Source: Odontocerum albicorne
Lineage: Eukaryota > Arthropoda > Insecta > Trichoptera > Odontoceridae
Direction: 5' to 3'
DNA: 64,000 nucleotides
NCBI GenBank assembly: GCA_949825065.1
Contig: OX463847.1
Span: 38,621,042 to 38,685,041, forward strand
The stretch's first letter is position 1. Each line of letters opens with the position of its first letter. Shown piece after piece: positions 1 through 9,536 of this stretch. The notes beneath the pieces were generated by a model that searched no databases, had not been told where the DNA came from, and saw nothing but the letters and a program-made list of their open reading frames with translations. The translations under genes were made by a program, and so were the position numbers.

Positions 1-127
1 ATTAAAGAGATCCCACTTATTTATCTAAGTTCTGCCTTTCTGATATCTCTGAGGACAAACATTGGTATAAAGTGTCATCGAGCCAAACAGGGCCAACAGG
101 TCGAAATTTTATTACTGAACTCTCTAA

Positions 128-284
128 ATCAGCTGTATAAAGTCTTTTGAAGTGTTGTATCGTGTGGTTTGGCTTGTAATGCAGACGTTTCGAAAATATT
201 GCAATTTTCATCTTCAGGGGTTGTTTGTTATGGCATAAACCAAACCACGCGGTACAACACTCCGAAATACCTTATACAACTGAT
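128..284. repeat. Imperfect inverted repeat, two 48-bp arms
   Basis: Arms at 128-175 and 237-284 are reverse complements of each other with about ten mismatches, separated by about 60 bp. The block can fold back on itself. Both arms read as similar peptides (KPNH..QH) in opposite directions, so the block probably comes from two opposed copies of an old repeat. I do not recognise the family. Confidence 0.6.
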
Positions 285-567
285 ACAAGGAACCAAGAAA
301 GCTTCAAAACATATTTGAACTTTCTATATATTTGTAACATATATTCATCTAATTTTTTAGCATTTTTAAATTCAGAATTAACCTTTCACGGTAGCTTAAG
401 GATTTGTCTCGTAAAATTTCTGGGACTTGCTAGCGAAAAACTGATCCAAATGGTTTTGGTGGTAGTTCGAATTTGATAAATTCACACCACTAAGAGAGTT
501 CTGCAATGATTGAAACAAACGATAGGCAAAAGGTGTAATGTCCAGTTTGTATGGTGGATGGTACACA

Positions 568-955
568 CAGCGTTGGCCGGTCTCGAGGTCCGCTGGTGCG
601 TTGAGCACTAATGCACCTCGAGACGCTGAGCGAATATGAAATATCGCTGTCTCACAGTTTACTGTATGTCTCTGTCTGCCCTATATGAATTTACATTTCC
701 GTCCGGTGCCTATTGGAGATCACTCCGGTAGTATTGGCAAACTTGACCGGTCAATTTGAAAGGAATATTTAATTTTTTTTTTGTATTTTTACTTAAATAA
801 AAATACTCATACTATTTGTCAGTGTTCTCGTACATATTTAATCTTTATAAATATTTAACATTTTTGGAAGTCATGTTTGCAAATATATAATTTAATTATT
901 GTGAATTATTTCTCCGGTTCAGCGCACAAACGCACCTCTAGACTGGCCACCGCTG
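568..955. mobile_element. Non-autonomous hAT MITE, copy 1 (388 bp)
   Basis: The copy is homologous along its whole length to the element at 8437-8827. Its ends are inverted repeats: CAGCG..GG.CGGTCT at the left and the reverse complement of the CCACCGCTG end at the right. It is flanked by GGTACACA (560-567) and GGTACACC (956-963), a 7/8 match to the 8-bp duplication made by hAT transposases. There is no coding capacity. The ends have drifted more than those of copy 2, so this looks like the older insertion. Confidence 0.85.
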
Positions 956-998
956 GGTACACCCATAAAACATTTCAGCCAAATTGTAAACAAATTTT

Positions 999-1041
999 GC
1001 TGAGCGACCATAGAAACATGTGGTTTCTATGGTCACTCAGC
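999..1041. repeat. Short hairpin, 19-bp arms
   Basis: Arms 999-1017 and 1023-1041 are reverse complements with one mismatch and a 5-base loop. The hairpin abuts the mariner coding remnant on its right. It may be a rearrangement scar or a fragment of a foldback element. Confidence 0.6.
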
Positions 1042-1160
1042 TCATAGTACACGATATTCTTCCAATCCCACCAGATACACTGCATGACCTTCTTTGGGCG
1101 CATTCTATCTTTTCGAATTGCCTGTGCTGGCTCACCCTGCTGTGACAATAGTCTTTTTCG
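1040..1160 (-). pseudogene. Mariner transposase fragment (WWDW region)
   Basis: The minus strand reads about 40 residues with the mariner signature GEPAQ...RPKKVMQCIWWDWKNIVYYEL. This lies between the first and second catalytic aspartates of DD34D transposases. Nothing recognisable continues on either side: the left end meets a hairpin and the hAT MITE. It may belong to the same mariner family as the deleted copy at 1902-2468. Confidence 0.65.
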
Positions 1161-1241
1161 TAAATAATAATTTATCTTTACCAGTGAAACATAATTTGAG
1201 TAGAAACATTATTTTTTTGAGAAATTAACAAGTTGTGTTTG

Positions 1242-1899
1242 AGGGGGTTCAATATTACTAAAGGCTGTTGAATAAGTCATAATAGATATTTTTAGATAAA
1301 TATCTCGTTGATTAGGCGTTTTCTATGAGATTGAGATTGGATTTAGACTGACCTCAGTATTCAAGAATAGAAGCATTGTCATGAGGGATTTCAGTCACTA
1401 GACAAGCTCCGACTTCTCCTGAGGCTCATATGTGATAGGTTGGGATTCCACTGGGATGCTGAATGACCACAGGGTAAGGATAATTGGAGTAGAAACTCGT
1501 CCGAGTTTTGTCATTAGATGAACTTTGTTTTCTCAGAAATACATCTGTAAGTACCCTGCCATGGGACCATACTACTCATCAGGGTGTCAAGTTGAAGAGA
1601 CTTGATGGATGTGTGGACCTGCTGTGGAACAGATATTCATAGAGCATGGGTTTCTCATTGGCTCTATAAACTTCAGGCTTAACAAAGTTCCGAAGTTATC
1701 CGCTTTGCTAAGGATTGATATTCACATACAGGAGTACCCTAGATCTCTGTTATAACACAAAATTGAGTTGCTCAACAGGTGTAATGCCCTGGGGGAACCT
1801 GCTAATACTGCCTCCATTGACGATAATTGGCTGGTCCTCCACAACGGCATTGTAGGATACTTTGTTTGGAGAATTCTTGTTTGGATGAGTTTTTTCCTA
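1242..1899. other. Unassigned stretch before deleted mariner
   Basis: Several minus-strand stretches of 30-45 codons are open but broken by stops (one from about 1860 to 1755, another from about 1700 to 1580). They suggest a decayed coding sequence, but I do not recognise a family. No TIR or LTR was found. Confidence 0.3.
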
Positions 1900-1901
1900 T
1901 A

Positions 1902-2468
1902 AAATATTAGGTGTGAACGTAAGTTGTGTCCGTTTTTTTTCAATTTAAAAAGAGCACCAAAAGTAAAGCAAAATGGTAAAGGTTATCGAAAGAAAATTTT
2001 CTGGTTTGATAATGGTGATGAAAAAAAATTGGGATCAAAAATGTTTGAAGGGGATCTTCATGAATAATATGGTTTTAGCGGTCCTCATCGAAGTCCACTG
2101 GTCGTCCGGAACACTCCATGTCTTTCAGGTCGAAATTACCGTCTTTGAAACGCAAAAACCATCGACGAGCTGTCCTTTAATTCATTGCATCTTCACTGTA
2201 CAGTTCGCAAATATCGCGAGCAGCTTTATTCACTCGATTAAACGCGAACAGAAGGAGGTGTAGAAAATGCTCACTTCGGTCTACTTGACATTCCATTTTG
2301 AAGGCTTGTAATCAAATATGTGTAATGTAAAAGCAAACACAATGTCCTGTATAGCAGAAAATTTTCTTTCGAATGACTTATAACCTTTACCATTTTGTTT
2401 TACTTTTGGTGCTCATTTTTAAATTTGAAAAAAAAAACGGACACAACTAATGTTAACACCCAATATTT
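1902..2468 (-). mobile_element. Internally deleted mariner with about 95-bp TIRs
   Basis: The outer ends 1902-1998 and 2363-2468 are long imperfect inverted repeats containing AGTTGTGTCCG, a poly-A/T run and a shared AAAATGGTAAAGGTTA block. The interior (2290-2070, minus) still reads the mariner N-terminal helix-turn-helix region, with motifs ARRWFLRFKDGNFDLKDME and GRPVDFDED. It is joined directly to the far TIR, so the catalytic domain is missing. It can only be mobilised in trans. It lies just upstream of the first visible PNKP exon. Confidence 0.75.
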
Positions 2469-2589
2469 GGGTTTTGACATACAGACATAACTATTATTAT
2501 TGCTATGAAATATATAAGTTTTATAATTTTTTTTTCAAATTGTTTAGTTTATTAATTTCATAGTTTATTAATCATATTGATCTTTCTAG

Positions 2590-2739
2590 GTCTTGGTGTT
2601 GGTTGGTCTCCCAGGAAGTGGCAAGTCTTTCCTTTCAAAACAGCTGGAAAAAGAGTCCAAGGGCCGTTACAAAGCTCTCTGCCGAGACGTTCTCGGATCT
2701 TGGCAAAAATGCACTGGCGAGGCTGCTAAATTTCTTAAG
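2590..2739 (+). CDS. PNKP: PNKP exon with kinase P-loop (partial gene)
   Basis: This exon encodes 50 residues of the 5'-kinase domain of polynucleotide kinase 3'-phosphatase, a nuclear enzyme that restores 5'-phosphate and 3'-OH ends during DNA strand-break repair. The Walker A motif GLPGSGKS is followed by CRDVLGSWQKC, which matches the NRDTLGSWQRC block of animal PNKP. The acceptor ...TTTCTAG ends at 2589 and the donor AAG|GTATTT begins at 2740, both canonical and in phase 0. The exons for the FHA and phosphatase domains must lie upstream of the window, because none was found in 1-2589. The next exon is 4.1 kb away across an intron full of transposons. Splicing is inferred from sites and homology only. 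Confidence 0.9.
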
Positions 2740-2998
2740 GTATTTCTTTCCACATTTTATTTATTTATTTTATTAAAAAAAACGGTAGTCTCAACAATAT
2801 AAAACAATAAGAAAGATAAATTATAAAATAAGGCAACAATAAGTTATAAAAATTTAACAATGCTATAAATCATTACAATACATTTGCAGAAATACTTTCA
2901 TATACAATTTCATGAGCTCAAGGAGAGTTTAAATGAAGCTATCAAGTGTTCATACTGATTTTCCCATCTTGTGACGCCTAATGATTAGCGAATTGTAG

Positions 2999-3580
2999 GA
3001 CTATACTAGAGATAATGTAGCATGGTCCCTGTGACAGTTCACAAATTTGCCCCAATACAACCTTATAACGGTGTTCAGTAATTTTAATTATTTTATCAAC
3101 TTTAATATAAGCCTCGATTCTAATAAATAGCAAGTTATTTAGGTGAATACATTACATAAAACTAACAATAATTACAAATTAATACATCTTGTTACAAATT
3201 AGCAAAAATATGTCAGTTTGTTAAAATCAAATAATATTTGGTGACGTTTGTCAAAAGTCACTATGTTAATCTGCATTGGCTAGGGTGGGGTATACGATAA
3301 TTGAATTTTCGATTTTTTTATACCTAAAATTAGATGTTCATAATTAGTATCAATTCATAGTGCATCTTGGCCTATTTAAAGATAGATACAAATCTTACAA
3401 TACATTAGAAAGTCAGTATAGTAATGAAAATTAGGAATTAAAACGTCAGTTTATATAAAAACAATTTTTCCATTTATAAAAAATCAATTCGATTTGTAAA
3501 AAAAAAATTTTACCCCATCCCTTTGAGACATGACATTTCAAACGTCACAGGGACCATCCTACATTTTCTCTAGTATAGTC
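2999..3580. mobile_element. TIR MITE in PNKP intron (582 bp)
   Basis: The 37-bp ends 2999-3035 and 3544-3580 are inverted repeats (GACTATACTAGAGA...GGTCCCTGTGAC) with two mismatches. The interior is AT-rich and noncoding. No clear TSD is visible, so the superfamily is not assigned. Confidence 0.75.
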
Positions 3581-3601
3581 AGTTACTTGATTACTTCAAT
3601 A

Positions 3602-4676
3602 ACACACCGATCAATAAGTCCCTGGACTAACTACTAAAACAACATTTGTTTGCCAAAATTCTTCTTTATTCATCAACATAGTCTCCTTCAAGAGCGATAC
3701 ATTCATTCCAACACTTTACTAACTTTTCTATGCCAGCCTTGTAGACAGATTTATCTTTGATTTCAAAATAGGCGTTAGTTTCGGCAATCACTTCTTCATT
3801 GGAGCCAAATCTCTTTCCCTGGAGCATCTTTTTAAGGTCTGCGAACAGCCAATAGTCGCTGGGGGGCAAATCTGGAGAATACGGTGGGTGTGGAAGCAAT
3901 TCGAAATTCAGCTCATGCAATTTGGCCATCGTTACCATCGACTTGTGACACGGTGCATTGTCCTGATAAAAGAGAACTTTTTTCTTCTTCATATGGGGCC
4001 GTTTTTTTGCAATTTCTGCCTTCAAACGCTCCAATAACGCTATGTAATATTCGGTATTGATGGTTTTTTTCCCTTTTCAAGGTGGTTGATGAATATTATA
4101 CCATGCGCATCCCAAAATACGGAGGCCATAACCTTCCCGGCCGACTGTTGAGTTTTTGGTCGCTTCGGACGACTTTCACCGGCTTGTCTCCACTCAGCTG
4201 ACTGCCGATTTGATTCCGGAGTATAGTAGTGGATCCAAGTTTCATCCATTGTCACATACCGATGCAAAAACTCTTGTTTATTTCGCGTAAACAGTGCCAA
4301 ACAGCGCTCTGAATTATCGATGCGTTGTTGTTTCTGTTCCATTATGAGCAAACGCGGCACCCATTTCGAAAAAAGCTTTTTCATGACCAAATGTTCATGC
4401 AAAATAGTGTAAACACTACCAAATGATATCTTTAGGATGTCAGCTATCTCACGCAACTTTACTTTGCGATTTTCCATCACGATTTTGAGGGTTTTTTTTA
4501 TGTTTTCTGGTGTAACCGCCTCATTTGGACGACCAGAGCGTTCTGCATCATTTGTGTCTGTACGACCGCGTTTGAAATCAGCATACTACCGACAAATGTA
4601 GTAACTGAGAATGGTATGGATTTGTTATTAGAGGCGCCAACTGTTGGTTAGCCCTGGGACTTATTGAGTGATGTGT
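3602..4676 (-). mobile_element. Irritans-type mariner, 5'-deleted (1075 bp)
   Basis: TA dinucleotides at 3600-3601 and 4677-4678 flank inverted ends that share ACACA..,, CAATAAGTCC and GG.CTAAC. A full mariner is about 1.28 kb. This copy lacks about 200 bp next to the 5' TIR, which removes the first transposase residues. It is antisense to PNKP inside its intron. Confidence 0.88.
3666..4590 (-). pseudogene. Irritans mariner transposase, frameshifted
   Basis: About 300 residues can be read, close to Himar1-type transposases, which cut and paste DNA at TA sites. Visible parts are the second HTH (KLREIADILKISFGSVYTIL), the WVPRLL linker, VTMDETWIHYYTPE with the first Asp, YQDNAPCHK with the second and SPDLPPSDYW with the third (DD34D). 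A frameshift lies in the T-run near 4060-4070, after HLEKGK. The first HTH is missing because of the 5' deletion. The catalytic triad is intact, but no single reading frame covers it. The copy is therefore dead. Confidence 0.9.
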
Positions 4677-4678
4677 TA

Positions 4679-5390
4679 GAACAATATTGATGTTCTCACA
4701 TCAACCTGGAGAGAGTTCACAAACAGATCAGTTGAATGAACTCAGGACAATTTTATACCGTACTAATATATCTGTTCATTTCTTTCTGTCAGATGATGTT
4801 GCCAACTTCAAGAGATTCAACAAATTTTCATAGTTCAATTCCTTGCGGGATGTATATGCAATTTATAGTTTATGTTCTTTAATTTAAATTATTCTGAATT
4901 GATCCAATATGGCGGGATATTATTGTACATCTTTTGTAGTTGCTGGTCATGTGACAAGAAATAGTCTGGGTGGCATTTGAATTTTTAGGAAATACTTGAA
5001 GACAAATTTTTTTTTAGTCTTGTCAATGAATACATACACTACACTACACCTAAAGCTGAATGTGTTACTATTACATATCGAAAGATCTACAAAGCTTTCT
5101 TTGTAGAGTTCGTCTTCACTTGGTAAGGTTTTTTGCGGTTTTCTTACCAAATATGTTTTTCATATCATATGCAGATTCGGGAAAGTACTTTATCCAATGG
5201 CTACCATCTTCCTATCATAACACTCAACTTATATAATTTTATGTTGTAATATTTTAATCTGTCAATTATAGTGGGTTCGAATCCCAAATTGAAGCACCCT
5301 CGAGGAGAGTCTGCTATCTAAATGGCGCTTTAAAAATTGACCTTTTATTATGTATTATTATTTAATAGAAAATACACATTTATTGTATGA
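4679..5390. other. Intron sequence without recognisable features
   Basis: AT-rich PNKP intron. An isolated RNA polymerase III B-box-like string occurs at 5274-5286 (GGGTTCGAATCCC), but no A box or tRNA fold accompanies it. Confidence 0.5.
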
Positions 5391-5407
5391 AAATTGTAAA
5401 AAATATT

Positions 5408-6370
5408 TTATTCAAAGTATTGCTCATCGCTAGCTACACATTTTCCCCATCTCTGGCAATTTGTGGATGCCACGTCAAAAAAACTGTAGCTCTTTTGAGG
5501 AAAACCAACCAGCGAGCCATTTTCGTAAGAAGTGAAGCTCTGCTCAGCAAGTGCGTGTCCCATCGATGCAAATAAATAGTAATCGGTTGGAGCCAAGTCT
5601 GGTGAGTAAGCCGCATGCGAAAGTATTTGCCAACTAAACTCCTCAATCGTTTCCTTGACTGGTTTTGCTGTGTGCGATGGTGCATTATCATGAAGCAAAA
5701 TCACTTTGTGTTGCCTCTTGATATTCTGGTCATTTTTCGCTGAGCTGTCTGAGCATTCAGTATTAACGGTTTCGCCAGGTTTAAGCAGCTCATAATAGAT
5801 AACACCCTTCTGATCCCACCAAACACAGAGTATTGTCTTCCGTCCATAGCGATTTAGAATTGTAGTCGATGTCGCTGGTTTGCTTGGAGTTACCCATGAT
5901 CTTTTACGCTTTGGATTCTCGAAATATATCCATTTTTCATAGTCAGTCACAATTCGATGGAGAAATGATTTTCTTTTGTACCTGGCGAGCAGCATTTCGC
6001 AAATGGTTTTTCGGTTTTCCTGCTGTCTTTCATTCAGTTCATGTGGAATCCATTTTCCCTTCTGGATCTTTCTCATGGCTTTCAAACGTATGGAGACGGA
6101 TTCTCGTGTCACATTTAATTAATCTGCGAGTCTTTGTTCTGTTTGAGCGTCATCCTCATCCATCAACGCTTGCAATTCGGCGTCTTCAAACTTTCTCGGT
6201 CTTCCACGTTCTTCGTTTCTCATGTCAAAATCACGATTTTTGAATTTTTTAAACCACTCAAAGCACTGTAATTTACCAAGAGCATGCTCACCGTAAGCTT
6301 CGACAAGCATTCAATGCGATTCTGCAGCAGTTTTCTTCAAATGGTAACAGAAAATCAATGTCCGCGAATA
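5408..6370 (-). pseudogene. Mauritiana-like mariner transposase, inactivated
   Basis: A near full-length mariner transposase relic antisense in the PNKP intron. The N-terminus reads FCYHLKKTAAESH, then a stop, then EAYGEHALGKLQCFEWFKKF and GRPRKFEDAELQALMDEDD. A second in-frame stop lies at about 6116, followed by WIPHEL, HRIVT.YEKWIYFENPKRKRSW, CVWWDQKGVIYYELL, LLHDNAPSHTAKP and YSPDLAPTDYYLF. The usual GDEKW block reads DYEKW, so the first catalytic Asp is replaced by Tyr. Further frameshifts lie after NTEC and near the C-terminus. Convincing TIRs were not found. It is clearly dead and older than the other mariners. Confidence 0.85.
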
Positions 6371-6840
6371 GTAGTTTTCAGGCACAAAAACAGACATGTT
6401 CTTGCTATGAAAACATATGTAGTTGTATTAAATTTGTATTGTTGTGAGTTAAAAGTCTTTGACAAATGTAAACACAAGAAAAAGGCGCCAATGACGCGGT
6501 TTGACAATCACTACATTGACAACTAGAGCCATCTATGAGCAAATTCCGGTTTCATGTGTACAGACCTGGTATATGGATACTGTAGTAGGGTAACAGTATA
6601 AATGAATTGTTTGTTTTTCTCATAAAATCTATAAAATAATGGTAGAGAGGTCATGGCTACAATGACCATGCATAACATCGGTTCAATACTGCAATCATGG
6701 TTTGCCGTCATTTCACGCAGTCTCTGAAATGTCATCAGTCACTGTCTTGACCAATCCATTCAACATGTTTGCGATGCACGTGCTGGAGTCCATGAGGTTT
6801 TACTGTTACATAGGCTTCAAGTGAGTTTTTTTTATTGCAG
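6371..6840. other. Intron remainder, nothing recognised
   Basis: AT-rich intron sequence ending in a pyrimidine-rich tract and the TTTATTGCAG acceptor at 6840. No repeat or coding signal is seen. Confidence 0.5.
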
Positions 6841-7046
6841 GCTGGAAAGAGTGTTATTGCAGACAGCACAAACCCGGACAAGGAATCTAGAGGTCGATGG
6901 ATATCATTAGCCAAGGCCAACAATGTGCCCTGTCGATGTATGATGATGGATGTGTCTTTGGCACATTCCCAGCACAATAACCGGTTCAGGCAGCTCACCG
7001 ACACCTCTCATGTTTATGTCACAGACATGGTCTTCCACTCTTATAG
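6841..7046 (+). CDS. PNKP: PNKP exon with HNNRFR motif
   Basis: The exon begins after TTGCAG at 6840 and ends at the donor TATAG|GTACT (7046/7047). It is 206 nt long and leaves phase 2. It reads AGKSVIADSTNPDKESRGRW, then ANNVPCRCMMMDVSLAHSQHNNRFR and DTSHVYVTDMVFHSYR. These match the animal PNKP blocks for nucleotide and nucleic-acid handling (DNTNPD, GVPCRC, QARHNNRFREMTD, MV..YRK). The reading frame is uninterrupted, in contrast to the transposons around it, which argues for an active gene. Confidence 0.92.
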
Positions 7047-7586
7047 GTACTATATATTCATACTTACATTAACTAATTTAAGTACTTTTGTAGCTTTCTT
7101 TATTTACTTTTGTTTGGTTGGTCGGAAGATATTGCCGTCTGGCAATAAACTTTCCAGATTGTTTTACAATGAATTTTTTTTTAAATAAATTGCTTAAATA
7201 AAAAGAGAAAATCTGATCCATACATTCTCTTCCCTTATGATTATTCCCCTTCTTACCCTTTCTATCCATTTTTTGCATAATGTTTACTTATAGGACTCAG
7301 TAAGCTAATGGTTCTGTAACTTCCACACTTCATTCTTGCACCCTTACCTTTATATAAATAATGCAACAATCCCTGCACTCCGTCAGTCTTTTTGTGTGTA
7401 GCCTCTTCACATGCATGGTAGTATTGCTAACCTGTACGATTATGAACAAGTTCTATGCCTAGTCAAGTGGTTCTAAATTGGAAGGCTCGATTAATTAGGC
7501 CAAAGACAATGTTGTCTCCCAGCCACATTCTCCAATATGTCGGAATCACCAATTCAGAGAACTTCAAAGGGTACTATGAAAATGAT
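7047..7586. other. Last PNKP intron, 5' part, nothing recognised
   Basis: Intron sequence upstream of the Harbinger MITE. A few short open stretches occur on both strands without family resemblance. Confidence 0.5.
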
Positions 7587-7589
7587 TAA

Positions 7590-8090
7590 GGCCTCGGCCA
7601 CACAGGAAGGAGCCTCGCTTGATGCTTAGAGCTATGTTGCGAGTTAGGCGACATATCCTAGCGAACCAACATACCACATACTATCGCAGTGGCCACACTG
7701 CACGCTTCGCGCCACGTTGCATGACGATTAGTCATCGAGTGAATCTCCTAGCGATCAGACGTGTTGGTTAATTTAAGGGATGGTGGAAGTTTTAATGACA
7801 GCTGTGTATAAAAGGGAGCCTTTGTGGAACACATCGAGCAAATTATACAAAAATGTACCTGTAATAAAATCACTTTGGAATGAAGTTGCACAGAAAGTAA
7901 ATAAAGATGGCAAGTTATAATGAAATTCGTTAGTTTTGAGAGTGACATCGTCTGTTGACTCAACCGCTCCCAACTGTCAAATGAATTTGTGCGTAGCACT
8001 TTGGTGTGGCCAGGCATGAAGTCACCTAATATATGAGTCACGTTAAATCTAGCTTAACACCTAATGAAGCATTTTGGTGTGGCCTCGGCC
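7590..8090 (+). mobile_element. PIF/Harbinger MITE (501 bp), TAA target duplication
   Basis: The ends GGCCTCGGCCACAC (7590) and GTGTGGCCTCGGCC (8077-8090) are 14-bp inverted repeats with two mismatches. They are flanked by TAA at 7587-7589 and 8091-8093, the 3-bp TWA duplication of PIF/Harbinger elements. The interior keeps a MADF coding fragment, so this is a deletion derivative of an autonomous element rather than an anonymous MITE. Confidence 0.85.
7780..7920 (+). pseudogene. MADF-domain fragment inside Harbinger MITE
   Basis: A 46-residue open frame starts at ATG 7780 and stops at TAA 7918-7920. It reads VYKREPLWNTSSKLYKN followed by SLWNEVAQKVNKDG. This is the first half of a MADF (Myb/SANT-like) DNA-binding domain, the type encoded as the second protein of Harbinger transposons. 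It normally helps the DDE transposase enter the nucleus and bind TIRs. It is truncated after about half the domain. Among the oriented transposon coding remnants here it is nearly the only one on the + strand. Confidence 0.7.
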
Positions 8091-8243
8091 TAAATAAAAT
8101 TTATCTGTATTGAGTGTGAATTTTCATATTTTCATTTTTCCTTTTGGATGTGTGATAATTTTGAATTTTTACCATTTTGTTTTTACAATATTAGAAACAT
8201 TGTTAAAATATCCTAAAGACAATTGGTAAATATTTATTTTCAG

Positions 8244-8367
8244 AAAAAAATACGAAGAGCCTGCGACTACTGAAGGATTCTCCGAGATTGTCAAAGTGAA
8301 GTTCATTCCTCAGTTTGAGAGTGATCAACAGGAAAGCCTTTATTTTAAGCATCTTCTCGAGAAATGA
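8244..8367 (+). CDS. PNKP: PNKP terminal exon
   Basis: The acceptor TATTTTCAG ends at 8243. The first base completes an Arg codon with the AG left by the previous exon, giving YRKKYEEP. It then reads TTEGFSEIVKVKFIPQF, which matches the conserved PNKP C-terminus (YRKQFE.P.L.EGF..I..I.F). It ends ...YFKHLLEK with TGA at 8365-8367. The phase match across the 1.2-kb intron supports the gene model. The first canonical AATAAA downstream is at 9146-9151, which would place the hAT MITE at 8437-8827 inside the 3' UTR. Confidence 0.92.
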
Positions 8368-8436
8368 ACACGACAGACAAGTAAGGAAATCTGTAGAATG
8401 AACCAGTGTAACATCTTATTTTATTTTATTTGTGAT

Positions 8437-8827
8437 CAGCGGCGGCTGGTCTCCAGGTGCGTTGGTGCGCTGAGCACCAACGCACCTCGAGACGCTGAGC
8501 GAATATGAAATATCGCTGTCTCACGGTTTACTGTATGTCTCTGTCTACCCTATATGAATCTCCGTTTCCGTCCGGTGCGTATTGGAGATCGCTCCGGTAT
8601 TATTGGCAAACTTGGCCGGTAAATTTGAAAGGAATATTTTAAAATTTTTTTTTGAATTTTCACTTAAATTAAAAATACTCGTACTATTTGTCAGTATTCT
8701 TACACATATTTAATCTTGACGAATATTTAACATTTTCGGAAGTCATGTTTGCGAATATATAATTTGATTACTGCGAATTATTTATCCTGTTCAGCGCACC
8801 AATGCACCTCTACACCAGCCGCCGCTG
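8437..8827. mobile_element. Non-autonomous hAT MITE, copy 2 (391 bp)
   Basis: Perfect 8-bp duplication TTTGTGAT at 8429-8436 and 8828-8835. The ends are 13 perfect bp of inverted repeat (CAGCGGCGGCTGG), continuing imperfectly to about 36 bp. It is homologous to 568-955. It starts 69 bp after the PNKP stop codon and supplies AT-rich sequence, including an ATTAAA, to the likely 3' UTR. Confidence 0.92.
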
Positions 8828-9145
8828 TTTGTGATATCTTCACTACATATGATGTAATTTTTTTAATGTTATCTCTTGTGTATTTATTTCAACTTACAAA
8901 ACGGACAGTTTAGGATACCACTGGTAATCTATCCGAATCACATGAGATGTGATATTCTATGGTGTGATTGACAAACTTATTTTATGAACCTTATTTTATA
9001 TTAAAACACCACATTTGTCCATTCAACATTCTGATGTCTAGTAAACACTATACAGGCCGTGCGGGTTAACACAGGTAAATGTTGCTAGGGGTCGGGTCAA
9101 TTTTTTCCAATAATTAGTATTAAAAAAGTTCATATATATTTGTGA

Positions 9146-9151
9146 AATAAA
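9146..9151 (+). promoter_or_regulatory. Candidate PNKP poly(A) signal AATAAA
   Basis: First AATAAA after the PNKP stop codon, about 780 bp downstream. ATTAAA variants occur earlier, one within the MITE and one at 9000-9005. Use of any of these is untested. Confidence 0.3.
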
Positions 9152-9534
9152 TGATAAATTTGATTTTAAAAATTTAATTATAATTATTAGTGGATTCTTT
9201 TGAGTGCCCTCCGTAAGAATAATTGTGGTTGCGCACGAAATACACATATTTTTTAAATAGACCCTGAATGGATTTAAGCTTAATAGAAAATTTGTACCTT
9301 AGAGCTGAAACTCTGGATGTCACATTTGCAAAATTGTTCAGGCGAGAGCTTTTTAGAAACAAAATGGGTTCTATTGCCTTTGTTTCCGATATTGTTTATT
9401 TCTACAGTTTCATTTTTACATAATTGAATTCTTTTAATGCCATTCCTGGCTACTAACAGGAGATTTAAGAAAATAAGTTTATTATGCGGCATTTATTGGA
9501 CTTCAATACTTTTTGCTTTACCTTATTTCTCATA
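9152..9534. other. AT-rich spacer after PNKP
   Basis: No gene, TIR or LTR recognised between the candidate PNKP poly(A) site and the mariner. Confidence 0.4.
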
Positions 9535-9536
9535 TA

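Noticed and set aside
5274..5286. Pol III B-box-like GGGTTCGAATCCC suggesting a tRNA or SINE
   Set aside because: No A box, D-arm or anticodon arm at the right distance upstream, and no SINE tail.
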